Origin: JOPF133 sp052144935
GTDB taxonomy: Bacteria > Acidobacteriota > Terriglobia > Bryobacterales > Bryobacteraceae
Direction: 5' to 3'
Assembly (NCBI GenBank): GCA_052144935.1
Contig: JBKQPR010000190.1
Coordinates: 1 to 64,000 of the forward strand
DNA: 64,000 bases
The notes beneath the pieces were generated by a model that ran no database searches, was not told where the DNA came from, and saw only the letters and a list, made by a program, of their open reading frames with translations. Below, one piece after another: positions 25,583-34,653 of the stretch; the first letter of the stretch is position 1, and every line of letters starts with the position of its first letter. The translations under genes were made by a program, and so were the position numbers.

Positions 25583-26929
25583 CTATTCCATCGGCGGCAA
25601 GCGGGGAATCGCCCCGCCGTGCATACCAATAGGAATCGTGAATTTGAAATCCGCACCCCGTCCCGCTTCCGATTCCACCCAAATGCGTCCACCGCGGCGT
25701 TCAACCACCTTCCTACAAAGTGCGAGTCCGATGCCTGTGCCGGGAATTTCCCTGCCGTGCAGACGCTTGAACATGCCGAAAACGTGATCGGCGTGTTCCG
25801 GATCGATGCCGATGCCGTTGTCCCGCACCGAGAACAACCACCCTTCGGCAGTTCTGACAGCGGTGACATGGATTCTGGGCGCCGGCTCGCCCCTGTACTT
25901 GATCGAATTGCCAATAAGATTCTGGAAGACCTGCACCAGCATAGCGTCTTCGGCTACCACGGTCGGCAACGGATCGGAAGTCACCGTAGCACCACTCTCC
26001 TCAATCGCCGTTTGGAGGTGTAACAGCGCCTGCGATAGCGCGTGGTTGCAGTCGACGGGTGACAAGCGCTCTCCGCCCCGCTCCGTAACCTCCCAGTAAT
26101 CGGATAACGCCTTCAGCAGAGCCTCGATTCTCAAAGCGCCTTCCACGCAATAAGAGATATATTTATCTGCGTCTTCGCCCAGCTTTCCTACGCTCTCCTG
26201 CGCCAGCAACTGAGTGAAGTTTACGACCATACGCAACGGCTCCCGAAGGTCGTGGGTCAGCGCATAAGCGAAGTTCCGAAGTTCGTCGTTGGTCGCATTG
26301 AGCGCCTCCTCGGCGCGCTTTCGTTCGGCAATGTCGCTCACCACGGCGCGGTACACGGTAGCCCCGTCGGCGTCCTGCGCCATGGTCGCCTGCACCCGCG
26401 CCCAGAAGGGGGCGGCGTCTTTTCTCAATAGCCGCAGCTCCCACACCTGCGGCGTGCCCGTTTCAACTAGCTGTTTGCGGTGCCGGTAGTGGATGTCCTG
26501 GTCCTCGGGAAGGATAAAGCGGGATAAGGGCTGCTTGACCAGACTGCCTCTTGCCACGCCGAGCAGTTTCGCGGCGGTTAGATTGGCCTCCAGAACCAAC
26601 CCATGTTCGCTAAGCGTGAAATAGCCCACCGGCGCCAGATCGTACAGGTCGAAATACCGCGTCCGCGAGGCTTCCAGTTCCTCCTGCGTGCGGCGCAGTT
26701 CCTCGTTCTGCATCTCCAGCTCGATCTGATGCACCTGTAACTCGTGGAGCACCCGCCGCGCTTCCTCCGGCGACAGGGTGTCCAGGTGTTCCGGCGCGCG
26801 GATGGCTTTTTCGCGGGCTATCGCCTCCGCCTGCTGACGCAAGGCTTGCTTTGAGTCGGCTTGCGGCGATCCTGCCGAATCCTGCGAAGGGTCGACACCT
26901 TGGCCTGAACAGGTCTCCTTTTCAGTCAT
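25583..26929 (-). CDS. PAS-domain sensor histidine kinase
   Basis: This 448-residue soluble kinase has no membrane segment. A coiled lead (HELQVHQIELEMQNEELRRTQEELEAS, 62-88) precedes a PAS domain at about 90-205 (FDLYDLAPVGYFTLSEHG) with a PAC motif. The HisKA box has phospho-acceptor His226 in ALTHDLREPLR. The ATPase domain shows NLIGNSIKYRG, DNGIGID and GTGIGLAL. It lies 17 bases downstream of the CheB-CheR gene on the same strand and almost surely acts with it. No response regulator is adjacent, so its phosphorylation target is unknown. The LTHDLREPLR box resembles phytochrome-type kinases. Confidence 0.9.
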   Translation of the reverse strand: MTEKETCSGQGVDPSQDSAGSPQADSKQALRQQAEAIAREKAIRAPEHLDTLSPEEARRVLHELQVHQIELEMQNEELRRTQEELEASRTRYFDLYDLAPVGYFTLSEHGLVLEANLTAAKLLGVARGSLVKQPLSRFILPEDQDIHYRHRKQLVETGTPQVWELRLLRKDAAPFWARVQATMAQDADGATVYRAVVSDIAERKRAEEALNATNDELRNFAYALTHDLREPLRMVVNFTQLLAQESVGKLGEDADKYISYCVEGALRIEALLKALSDYWEVTERGGERLSPVDCNHALSQALLHLQTAIEESGATVTSDPLPTVVAEDAMLVQVFQNLIGNSIKYRGEPAPRIHVTAVRTAEGWLFSVRDNGIGIDPEHADHVFGMFKRLHGREIPGTGIGLALCRKVVERRGGRIWVESEAGRGADFKFTIPIGMHGGAIPRLPPME

Positions 26930-26946
26930 GGATTAGCCGTTTCACT

Positions 26947-29900
26947 TTATATCTTCCTCTCCGTGGTGGCAATCGCATACGCTTCCCCGGCCTCATTCAC
27001 CAATGCGGTGGCGGTCAGCGCCACCTCCACGACCCGGCCATCCTTGGCGATCCGCTGCGTGCGGTACGGCTGGAGAACCTCAGCCCGGCTCTGTTGCCGA
27101 ACCATGGCCAACGCATCTTGCCGCAGCGCCTCCGGAATCAGGTCGGAAATGTTCATCGCCAGGGCCTCGGCCTCGCTCCAGCCGTACATCCTTTCCGCCC
27201 CCGGATTCCAGGCCAGGATGCGACCCCCAAAGTCCTGCACCGTGATGGCATCGTGCGCGTCGCGCACCACCACGGCCAGGCGGCGAAGGGCCTCGGATTC
27301 CCGCAGGGCCGCCTGCGCCTTTTTCATCTCAGTAGCCTCAGTGAAGGTGATCACCCCACCCTCGATGACGTTTTCCAGAGTGCGATAGGGCCAAATGCGC
27401 AGCAGGTACCACGCGCCCGCGTGCGTCTGGACTTCAATCTCTTTGGGCGTCAGGCTCTCCAGCACCGCCTGCACGTCCGCCACCAGGCGGTCATAACCCG
27501 CCAGTTTGGAGACGACGTGGCCCACCGGCCGCCCCACGTCGGTCAGGATCAGGTTGATCACTTGGGTGACGGCGGGAGTGAAGCGCTGGATGCGCAAGTG
27601 ATGGTCCACAAAGATGGTGCCGATTCCCGTGCCGGCCAGCAGGTTGTTCATGTCGTTGTTGGAGCGCGACAGGTCGGCCACCTTGGTTTGCAGTTCGGCG
27701 TTGACCGTGGCCAACTCCTCGTTGACCGATTGCAGCTCTTCCTTGGAAGTCTCCAGTTCCTCGTTGGCGGATTGCAACTCCTCGTTCACGGACTGCATTT
27801 CCTCGTTGGAGGATTTGAGCTCTTCGTTGGATGTCTCCAACTCCTCGTTGGTGGTCTGGAGGTATTCTTCCTTGGCCCGCAGTTCCCGCTTCAACGCCGC
27901 AATACGCGCTTCGACGTCCGTGTCGCTCTTGCCGGTTCCTTCGCTGGCCTCCACGGGGGCGGCCTTTTCGGACCGCCCGGGGTCCGCCGCCGGCGCATCC
28001 TCGAAGACGACCAGGAACAGTTTGGGCGCGGCGGCTGCGTCCGCGCTCGCGGACACCGGCCGGACCGTCAGATTGACGGTGGCGAAATCGCCGTTGGCTT
28101 TCACCCGCAGGCCCGGGTAGCGCGCCGGCCCCTTGAGCGCCACCGCTTTGCGCAGGGCCGTGGTCAAGTCACGCCGCAACCCTTCGCGGGCCATCTTCAG
28201 GATGTTCATGCCGGCCTCGCCCGGGGCCGGTTCCAGGTATTGGCCGGTGCGGCCGTGGAGGTAGAGGATGTCGCCGCGTTCGTTGACCAGCGCGCCAGCC
28301 GCGGCGAACTGTTGCAGCAGCGCCCGTTCGGCCAGCTCGCGCAGGGGGAGCTTGCTTTCGACGGGCGCTTTCCCGGAGGGCCATGGGACGGATCCATCTT
28401 CCGACAGTGGCGGGAGAAACCCCTCCCTTCCCGGACGGTGCGCGCCGTCAGCATCCTCTTTACGTTGGTACAGCTTCCACTTTCGATCGACCGTGGCAAA
28501 GAGGTCCACGAACTCGCCCACGGTCTCGGACGTGCCCAGGAAGAGCATGCCGCCCGGGTTCAGCGCGTAGTGCAGTAGGGGGATGAGCTTCTTCTGCAGT
28601 TCCCCGCCCATGTAGATCAACACGTTGCGGCAACTGATCAGGTCGAGTTTGGTGAACGGCGGGTGTTTGATGACGTCCTGCTCGGAAAAGATCACTATGT
28701 CGCGGACGATTTTGTGGATGCGGTAGGCGTTGCCGTCCGGTTCCTGGGCGAAAAAACGCGCCAGCCGGTCCGGCGAGATGTCGGCCGCGATGCTGGCCGG
28801 GAAGATGCCGGCGCGGGCGTACCCGATGGCCTGGCGGTCAATGTCGGTGGCGAACACTTGAACCTTGAGATTTTGCTTCAGCGCCGTCACGCGCTCCTGG
28901 AGCAGGATGGCGATGGAATAGGCTTCCTCGCCGGTGGAACAGCCGGGCACCCAGACGCGGATCGTTGCCCCGGCCGGCTTGCCCGTAAAAAGCCGCGGGA
29001 TGACCTGTTCCTGGAGCGCAGAGAATGCCTCCGGGTCGCGAAAGAAATTGGTGACGCCGATCAAGAGGTCGCGAAAGAGCGCTTCCACCTCGCTCGGGGT
29101 TTGCTGCAAATAGCGGACATACCCGTCCAGCCGCTCGATTTGGTGGACAGCCATGCGCCGCTCGACACGGCGGGTGATGGTGTTTTGCTTGTACTGGGAA
29201 AAGTCGTGGCCGGTTTGGGCGCGCAGCAGCAGGAAGATCTTTTTTAGCGCGTCATCGGTTTTGGGGGCCGGGGAAGCTGCCGGATGGGGTGTTCTTCCGA
29301 GCGCGTGCGTGACGTAGGCCATGAGCTGAGCCGGCATCTCGGCGGGCGGCAGCACGTAGTCCACCAAGCCGGTGGCAATGGCGCTGCGAGGCATGCCGTC
29401 ATATTCGGTGGATTCGGGGTTCTGTGCCATCACCATGCCGCCCTCGCCCTTCACCGCCCGAACCCCCAGGGCGCCGTCGCTGCCAGTGCCCGAGAGCACG
29501 ATACAGATGGCCCGTTCGTGCTGGTCCTGGGCCAGGGAGCGGAAGAAAAAGTCGATCGGCAGACGGTGGAAGCGCGGTGTGGTCGGTTCCAGCAACTGCA
29601 GCGTGCCGTTTAGAAAGGCCATGTCCCGGTTCGGCGGGATGATGTAGGCGCAGTTGGGCTTGGCCGCCATCCCGTCGGCGACCTCGAAGACCTCCATGCG
29701 GGTATAGCGCTTGACCAGCTCAGACAGGACGCTTTTGTGGTCCGGGGCCAAATGCTGCACCAGCACAAAGGCCATGCCGGGATCGGTGTCGGCGGGCATG
29801 CCGGAAAAGAAGGCTTCGAACGCCGCCAGCCCCCCGGCCGACGCGCCGATGCCGACAATGGGGAATCCTTGGGCATCCTGCCCGGATGGCGGCTCGACCG

Positions 29901-29955
29901 TGACTGGTTCCGGGACGCCTTCGGGCTCCTTCGCCTTGCGCTTTGTTGTCGCCAT
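26947..29955 (-). CDS. CheB-CheR fusion with coiled coil and PAS domains
   Basis: A 1002-residue multidomain regulator starting at MATTKRK after GGGAAAGA; the upstream in-frame ATG at 30063 lacks such a site. Domains in order: CheB methylesterase (about 30-215; nucleophile Ser39 in GIGASAGG, QHLAPDHKS, then SGTGSDGALG); CheR (about 240-510; VWVPGCSTGEEAYSIA for SAM binding, then DLISCRNVLIYM); a PAS-like region; a striking NEEL-repeat coiled coil (about 660-730); and two PAS domains. CheB and CheR normally demethylate and methylate chemoreceptors. In such fusions they are thought to act in non-flagellar signalling. No receiver domain is present. Confidence 0.92.
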   Translation of the reverse strand: MATTKRKAKEPEGVPEPVTVEPPSGQDAQGFPIVGIGASAGGLAAFEAFFSGMPADTDPGMAFVLVQHLAPDHKSVLSELVKRYTRMEVFEVADGMAAKPNCAYIIPPNRDMAFLNGTLQLLEPTTPRFHRLPIDFFFRSLAQDQHERAICIVLSGTGSDGALGVRAVKGEGGMVMAQNPESTEYDGMPRSAIATGLVDYVLPPAEMPAQLMAYVTHALGRTPHPAASPAPKTDDALKKIFLLLRAQTGHDFSQYKQNTITRRVERRMAVHQIERLDGYVRYLQQTPSEVEALFRDLLIGVTNFFRDPEAFSALQEQVIPRLFTGKPAGATIRVWVPGCSTGEEAYSIAILLQERVTALKQNLKVQVFATDIDRQAIGYARAGIFPASIAADISPDRLARFFAQEPDGNAYRIHKIVRDIVIFSEQDVIKHPPFTKLDLISCRNVLIYMGGELQKKLIPLLHYALNPGGMLFLGTSETVGEFVDLFATVDRKWKLYQRKEDADGAHRPGREGFLPPLSEDGSVPWPSGKAPVESKLPLRELAERALLQQFAAAGALVNERGDILYLHGRTGQYLEPAPGEAGMNILKMAREGLRRDLTTALRKAVALKGPARYPGLRVKANGDFATVNLTVRPVSASADAAAAPKLFLVVFEDAPAADPGRSEKAAPVEASEGTGKSDTDVEARIAALKRELRAKEEYLQTTNEELETSNEELKSSNEEMQSVNEELQSANEELETSKEELQSVNEELATVNAELQTKVADLSRSNNDMNNLLAGTGIGTIFVDHHLRIQRFTPAVTQVINLILTDVGRPVGHVVSKLAGYDRLVADVQAVLESLTPKEIEVQTHAGAWYLLRIWPYRTLENVIEGGVITFTEATEMKKAQAALRESEALRRLAVVVRDAHDAITVQDFGGRILAWNPGAERMYGWSEAEALAMNISDLIPEALRQDALAMVRQQSRAEVLQPYRTQRIAKDGRVVEVALTATALVNEAGEAYAIATTERKI

Positions 29956-30239
29956 AATGGCTTTCTTCCCTTTCCCCGCGATTCCGGATTGCGCTGAGCA
30001 CTTCCCGAAACTGCTCCGCCGGACCGAGTTGCGCCCATAGGCTCCATGCCCGGCTTCCTGCAATCCGTGAAAATTCGATCATATAGCAGTCAATCGGCCA
30101 ATGTCCGCCTGATCGTCGAGCGCCCGGTTGCCTCCGGTGTTGCCCGACCGATTAATGCTCAGGGGCGGCAAACACTGACGCTGCCGTTTGCCGCTCATTT
30201 GGACGGGATCGCCGCGGCATCTCCACGTATTCGGGGGCC
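29956..30239. other. Upstream region of the CheB-CheR gene
   Basis: About 280 bases with no gene I can support. The sequence just before 29955 holds the ribosome site for the CheB-CheR gene. I saw no clear promoter elements. Confidence 0.35.
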
Positions 30240-30365
30240 TACGCCATCCGACCAATGCTGGAAGCTGTCAAAAGTGCAGATAGACCACTGGCGTCGTGTA
30301 TAGGTCGGCAATTGGCTCATGATCAGGCCGACGACGATCGGAATGCGCACCGGACGGCGAAGCGG
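30240..30365 (-). pseudogene. RND efflux permease C-terminus relic
   Basis: Read leftward in three frames this gives LRRPVRIPIVVGLIMSQL, LYTTPVVYLHF and DSFQHWSDGV. These match the last membrane helix and tail of an RND transporter. It resembles, at DNA level, the end of the RND fragment at 35.4 kb, including CTGTCAAA and GGCGTCGTGTATA blocks, but has at least two frameshifts. Nothing further upstream of the gene is retained, so it is an isolated 3' end. Confidence 0.7.
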
Positions 30366-30411
30366 TGCGGCGAAATTCGGTGTGGACCGGCCGAGGCCGT
30401 GCATCCGTGGT

Positions 30412-30696
30412 CTAATCTCTCTCCAGATATTCCGAAGGCACATCGTCCTCGGGGACTTGTCTGGTGTGAACTTCAGCCACGTCCGGGTCGGGCGCATCTT
30501 CCACTCCGCCGATCGCTTCGGCCTCAAAGGATTGCCCCTCCTCGATCAGTTCTGCCACGCTCTCCGATCCTGCCTCCGCGGCATCCGGCAATCCTTGAGT
30601 GTCCCCTGACTGGCCGGCTGAATCCGCCGGTCTCCCCTGCTCTCCAGTCGAGACGATAGCGTACGTTCGGTTTCCTTCATCGGCTTGTTGTTTCAT
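30412..30696 (-). CDS. Small acidic protein of unknown function
   Basis: A 94-residue protein from the ATG at 30696 (MKQQADEGNRTYAIV). The longer frame to 30855 lacks protein-like features. The product is strongly acidic, with GQSGDTQGLPDAAEAGSES, VAELIEEGQSFEAEAIGGVE and a C-terminal VPEDDVPSEYLERD. Similar small acidic proteins with a PEDDVP end are, as I recall, scattered in soil bacteria without assigned role. No signal peptide or cysteine pattern is seen. It stands alone between the Nramp-like gene and the RND relic. Confidence 0.55.
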   Translation of the reverse strand: MKQQADEGNRTYAIVSTGEQGRPADSAGQSGDTQGLPDAAEAGSESVAELIEEGQSFEAEAIGGVEDAPDPDVAEVHTRQVPEDDVPSEYLERD

Positions 30697-30905
30697 GCGC
30701 TTTGTTACTGGGCACGCGGCATGCCAATGTCCCCCCAATCGGGAAGGCCGCCGTACGGATTGTCCCACCGGCCACCGGTCTGCTCCACCCTTCAGTTGTT
30801 CCGCTTGTTGCAGGCTCACGAACTCATCATCAATGAAAGCCGCGAGGCGGCCCATGCCGCCGCGGAGCGCGGCGTTCTTAGGGGCGTTGCCTCATGCTGC
30901 ATATG

Positions 30906-32207
30906 TTATGCCGTCACGAGCATAATGACGGTCGCAATCAGCATAACAGCGGCGCACGTCCACCCCAGCCAGCAAAGCAGGGCCCCGTTGCGGCGCTCAC
31001 CCATTACGTCGGCCCTGCTGGTGAGCAGCACAACCAAAATGAGCAGGGGTGGCGCCAGGGCTCCGTTGAGCACGGCGGACCAGAAGAGCATCTTGACGGC
31101 GTTCAGCCCCGCATAATCCAGGCCGAGGCCGAGCGCCATGGCAACGGCGATGACACCATAGAAGCCGTGAGCGAGAGGCGGGTGTACCTCCAGCGAGCCA
31201 ACCCAGCCGGCGGCTTCCGCGATAGCGTAAGCGCAAGATCCGGCCAATACCGGGACTCCCAGCATGCCGGCGCCGATCAAACCCAGGCTGAAGAGCCAGT
31301 ACGCGCCGGCGCCGGCCAAGGGACGCAGCGCCTCGGCGGCCTCGCGTGCGGTGGAGATGGTAGTTTTGCCGTGCGCGTGCAGCGTGGCGGCTGTCGTGAG
31401 AATGATGAAGTACATGACCAGGTTCGAAAAGAACATGCCGGTGACGACATCGGTCCGCATGCGCCGAAGTTCCCTATTGGACGCGCCTTCGCGCAGTGCG
31501 ACGGTGGTCTTGCCCGAAGCGATGTCCTCCTCCACTTCCTGCGCGGCCTGCCAAAAGAACAGGTACGGCGAGATGGTAGTTCCCAGGATGCCGACCAGGG
31601 TCGCCCAATACGCGCCGGTCCACTGCACCTGGGGAATCAGGGTCGCCCGAACGGCGGCGGGCCAGTGCGGGTGCGCGAAAAATGCCGCTGCGATGTAGGC
31701 AAACAAGGCGAGAGTAAGCCATTTAAAAATCCGGGCGATGAGGCGATAACTGGTCCAGAACAGCAGGGATACCAGGAGGAGCGCGTACGCCGGCTTCCAA
31801 TAGAGCGACCTGGCGCCAGTCAGAAGCTGAGTGACGTCAGCCATGCCGCCGAGATCGGCGGCGATGTTGACGACGTTGGCGATGATGAGCAGCGCACAGG
31901 CGCTCCATAATATCCAGCGTGGATAGCGCTCTCGAATCACGCCCGCCAGCCCGAGTCCGGTGACCATGCCAAGGCGGGCACACATGATTTGCACCGCCGC
32001 CATCAACGGGAAAGAGAAGATCGCGGTCCACAGGAGCGAATAGCCGAACGCGGCGCCGGTGACCGAATAGGTCGCGATGCCGGAGGGGTCGTCATCCGCG
32101 GCGCCGGTAATCAATCCGGGGCCCAGATTGGAAAAAAACCTGCGGAAGCGGCCTTGCAGGACAAACGCGCGTCTGGCAGCCTTCGCTCCTGGAGAGTTAT
32201 GACTCAA
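30906..32207 (-). CDS. Nramp-related divalent metal transporter with non-canonical metal-site motifs
   Basis: A 433-residue protein with about eleven membrane helices in Nramp order. Helix 1 has GLITGAADDDPSGIATY where true Nramp has DPGN. Helix 6 has TTISPYLFFWQAAQEVEE where Mn/Fe transporters have MPHN. So the Asp is kept but the metal-ligand Asn and Met are replaced. That places it in a divergent branch, possibly with different ion choice, such as Mg or no transport of soft metals. It lies 27 bases after the GH100-like gene in a leftward operon. Confidence 0.8.
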   Translation of the reverse strand: MSHNSPGAKAARRAFVLQGRFRRFFSNLGPGLITGAADDDPSGIATYSVTGAAFGYSLLWTAIFSFPLMAAVQIMCARLGMVTGLGLAGVIRERYPRWILWSACALLIIANVVNIAADLGGMADVTQLLTGARSLYWKPAYALLLVSLLFWTSYRLIARIFKWLTLALFAYIAAAFFAHPHWPAAVRATLIPQVQWTGAYWATLVGILGTTISPYLFFWQAAQEVEEDIASGKTTVALREGASNRELRRMRTDVVTGMFFSNLVMYFIILTTAATLHAHGKTTISTAREAAEALRPLAGAGAYWLFSLGLIGAGMLGVPVLAGSCAYAIAEAAGWVGSLEVHPPLAHGFYGVIAVAMALGLGLDYAGLNAVKMLFWSAVLNGALAPPLLILVVLLTSRADVMGERRNGALLCWLGWTCAAVMLIATVIMLVTA

Positions 32208-32234
32208 TAGATCCCCGATCCATGCCCGCCGATT

Positions 32235-33509
32235 CTATCGTACCGGTTTAGTGGACCGGCTCAATCCGCGGCCTGGTGGTTCAAAGGGTTGGGATCGCAG
32301 TGCTTCTACGGCGCTGTCCTCGGGTTTGACTCCGCGCATCTCGCCGAAGAACGGTGTGCCCTGCCGCTCGACACATTCGGCAGCGTAGAGGTACATAGCG
32401 GCCGACCAGGTCTGCCAATCCCGTCCGCTGGGTTGGCCGGTCTGCGCCTTAATCCACTCGTTAAAACCCCACTCCGCCTCGTTCTCGTGCCACGGTTTCA
32501 CCAGTTCGGTAAGCGCTAACAGTCTCCGCCCCGCCAAATCCATCCGCCCCACAGCCACGCATGCCGCCACATAGAAGCCGCAGACAAACGGCCAGACACC
32601 CCCGTTGTGATACTCGCCGGGCCGGTTGTATTGCTCGTATCGGGGCCGCCAGTCGGAATCGTGGCGCAAGATATACGGAAACAAACAAGGCGGCAGATCG
32701 ACGGCCAGTTCTTTCCGGTCCCGCAGGGCCTCGCACTCGGCCTCAACCCATGACACCAGGTTTCGCGCCCGATCGGGTGAAGCAATTCCAGTCAGGATCG
32801 CCAGGCTGTTGCCCAGCAGATCGAAACGGTCGCTGTTAAAGAGTTTGTAGGAATAGAGGGCGTAATAAGGCTTGGATGGCACTACCAGACCCTCGTGCTC
32901 ATGGGGGTTCTTGGATTCACCACGGACCTCCAGGCGGTTCATCAAGTGGCGCAGTTGACCGGCGGACTCGCGCTCGCCAAACAGCATAAGATACGAGTAG
33001 ACCAGGGTATTCACATAGAGACCAAAGCCCATGACCCACTGCTCGTCACGCCAGTCGCTGGTCGGTAACTGGGAGACCATCACCATGTCATCGGGGCTCT
33101 GGTACTGCATCCACTTCAGGGCGCGCTCGGCCGCCTCCCGCAGGAACTCCGGCTGGTTGGCCGATTTTCTGTACAGCGCCAGGCCAAAGAGGAACAGCGG
33201 CGTCGTATCGCTGGCGCCACGGTCGGCGGGATCGTGCGCGAGCGATGGGATGAGGCCCCGCGGCGTCTGATTCGCCGCCAGCGCCAGCAGCGTGCGCCGC
33301 AGCGCGTCCGCAAGTTCCGCGTTGCCAGTGGCCAGCAAGCCCAGCGCCGAAATCATGAGATCCCGGGTGTAGGGTTCCGGGTATCCCCACCCGGCGGTCC
33401 GGGGTAGTCCTTGAAACGGCCCCCGCGCGTTATGAAGCAGGACGCGGAGTGCCGCTTCTTTGGCCCGATCGATGCCGCCAAGCGATTTCTCGTCCGTAGG
33501 TGCGATCAC
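32235..33509 (-). CDS. GH100-like (alpha/alpha)6 glycosidase, neutral-invertase-like
   Basis: A 424-residue protein from a GTG one base after the stop of the upstream glycosyltransferase. Segments align in order with GH100 neutral/alkaline invertases: PEPYTRDLMISALGLL (possible acid Asp), FDLLGNSLAILTGIASP, GEYHNGGVWPFVCGFYVAA, and QTWSAAMYLYA near the end with WHENEAEWGFNEW before it. No signal peptide, so cytosolic. GH100 members split sucrose; similar toroids include amylo-alpha-1,6-glucosidases, so the substrate is uncertain. It is co-transcribed with a deacetylase, a GT4 enzyme and a metal transporter. Confidence 0.7.
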   Translation of the reverse strand: MIAPTDEKSLGGIDRAKEAALRVLLHNARGPFQGLPRTAGWGYPEPYTRDLMISALGLLATGNAELADALRRTLLALAANQTPRGLIPSLAHDPADRGASDTTPLFLFGLALYRKSANQPEFLREAAERALKWMQYQSPDDMVMVSQLPTSDWRDEQWVMGFGLYVNTLVYSYLMLFGERESAGQLRHLMNRLEVRGESKNPHEHEGLVVPSKPYYALYSYKLFNSDRFDLLGNSLAILTGIASPDRARNLVSWVEAECEALRDRKELAVDLPPCLFPYILRHDSDWRPRYEQYNRPGEYHNGGVWPFVCGFYVAACVAVGRMDLAGRRLLALTELVKPWHENEAEWGFNEWIKAQTGQPSGRDWQTWSAAMYLYAAECVERQGTPFFGEMRGVKPEDSAVEALRSQPFEPPGRGLSRSTKPVR

Positions 33510-33510
33510 C

Positions 33511-34653
33511 TTACTGAATCCCCAACCGGCTGGACAAGATCTCCAGGAAACGCCTGGCTACCTGGCGATAGTCGAACAGCCCGACCACACGTTTTCGGCC
33601 CGCTTCGCCCATCCTCCGCCGCAGACCTCTATCTTGCATGAGTGTCAGCAGGTATTTGGCGATGTCGGGGACGCTGGCCCGGAACTCCGCCGTTCGTGGA
33701 GTTGGAAACACGATGCGATGGCTATCGTCGATCCCGTGGCCCTCCCCGAACACCGCCTCACTGATCTTCCTTTCCTCCGCCACTTGCGCCAGGAATGCCG
33801 TCTCACCATGGACCATGGTGTCCAGAAACGCCATCGCGCGGATCGCGATGACCGGCTTCCCGCAGGCGTTAGCCTCCACTTGAATCATACCGAAGCCCTC
33901 CAGCCGCGACGGCGCCGCATAGATATCGCAGGCGGCCAACAAGTAAGGCATGAAGTTGTGCGAGACCACGTTGGTGGAGTATGCGATCTTATCGCCGATG
34001 CCTAGATCCGCCGCCAGTTGGAGGTCGATCCGGTTCTGTTGGATCGTGCGGGGCTGAGGCCAGACCTTACAGACATATCTCCAGCCGGGCGCCTCGGCAT
34101 CGATCAGCGCCAGTGCCTGGATGACCTCCTGGGCACCCTTGGAAGCCGCGTCGCCGCCGACGGTCAGGATCATGATCTGATCGTCGGACACTCCCAATGC
34201 CTCGCGGATCGATCGGACCTTCAGGCCATCGCGGTTGCGCGGCTTGAAACAGTCCGTGTCACAGCCCACCGGCAGCACCTCGATATTATCTCCCCGAATG
34301 CCATCTCTGATATATGTCTCCTTCACCCAGTTGGAGGTGACCAGGATCAAAGGCAGAGCGTTCAGCACCTCCTGGTGTGCCGCGACATAACCATCGGCCA
34401 AGAGCCAGGGCACGCACTTCATCCCGAACTGCTGCGGGTGCAGGACCCGGTGCGGAAGATGGCCCCAGAACCCAATGCCGACCACCACGTCCGGCTGAAA
34501 CCAGCGGTAGTACCATTCCTTTTCCTGGGGCGATTCGAAATGCACCGGGTGGACATCCACGCCGATCTCGCGCAGGCCCCTGCACAATAGCTGGCCCTGA
34601 GTCGCCAGGCCGGCCGCCGATGGCGGGTATTCAGTCAGCACCAACACTTTCAC
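33511..34653 (-). CDS. GT4-family glycosyltransferase
   Basis: A 380-residue GT-B enzyme. I set the start at the GTG (34653) that overlaps the stop of the PIG-L gene by GTGA; MKVLVLTEYPPSAAG is the usual GT4 opening. Donor-site marks are LTVGGDAASKGAQEVIQAL and the EX7E-like EGFGMIQVEANACGKPVI. It likely transfers a sugar from a nucleotide donor in the cytosol. The neighbouring PIG-L enzyme and the GH100-like protein suggest a small glycan or glycoside pathway, similar in layout to GT4/PIG-L pairs such as mycothiol or bacillithiol synthesis, though specific identity is not shown. Confidence 0.85.
   Translation of the reverse strand: MKVLVLTEYPPSAAGLATQGQLLCRGLREIGVDVHPVHFESPQEKEWYYRWFQPDVVVGIGFWGHLPHRVLHPQQFGMKCVPWLLADGYVAAHQEVLNALPLILVTSNWVKETYIRDGIRGDNIEVLPVGCDTDCFKPRNRDGLKVRSIREALGVSDDQIMILTVGGDAASKGAQEVIQALALIDAEAPGWRYVCKVWPQPRTIQQNRIDLQLAADLGIGDKIAYSTNVVSHNFMPYLLAACDIYAAPSRLEGFGMIQVEANACGKPVIAIRAMAFLDTMVHGETAFLAQVAEERKISEAVFGEGHGIDDSHRIVFPTPRTAEFRASVPDIAKYLLTLMQDRGLRRRMGEAGRKRVVGLFDYRQVARRFLEILSSRLGIQ

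Noticed and set aside
25135..25632. 165-codon ORF between ppk2 relic and kinase
   Set aside because: Cys/Arg/Ser-rich without pattern, and partly antisense to the kinase gene.
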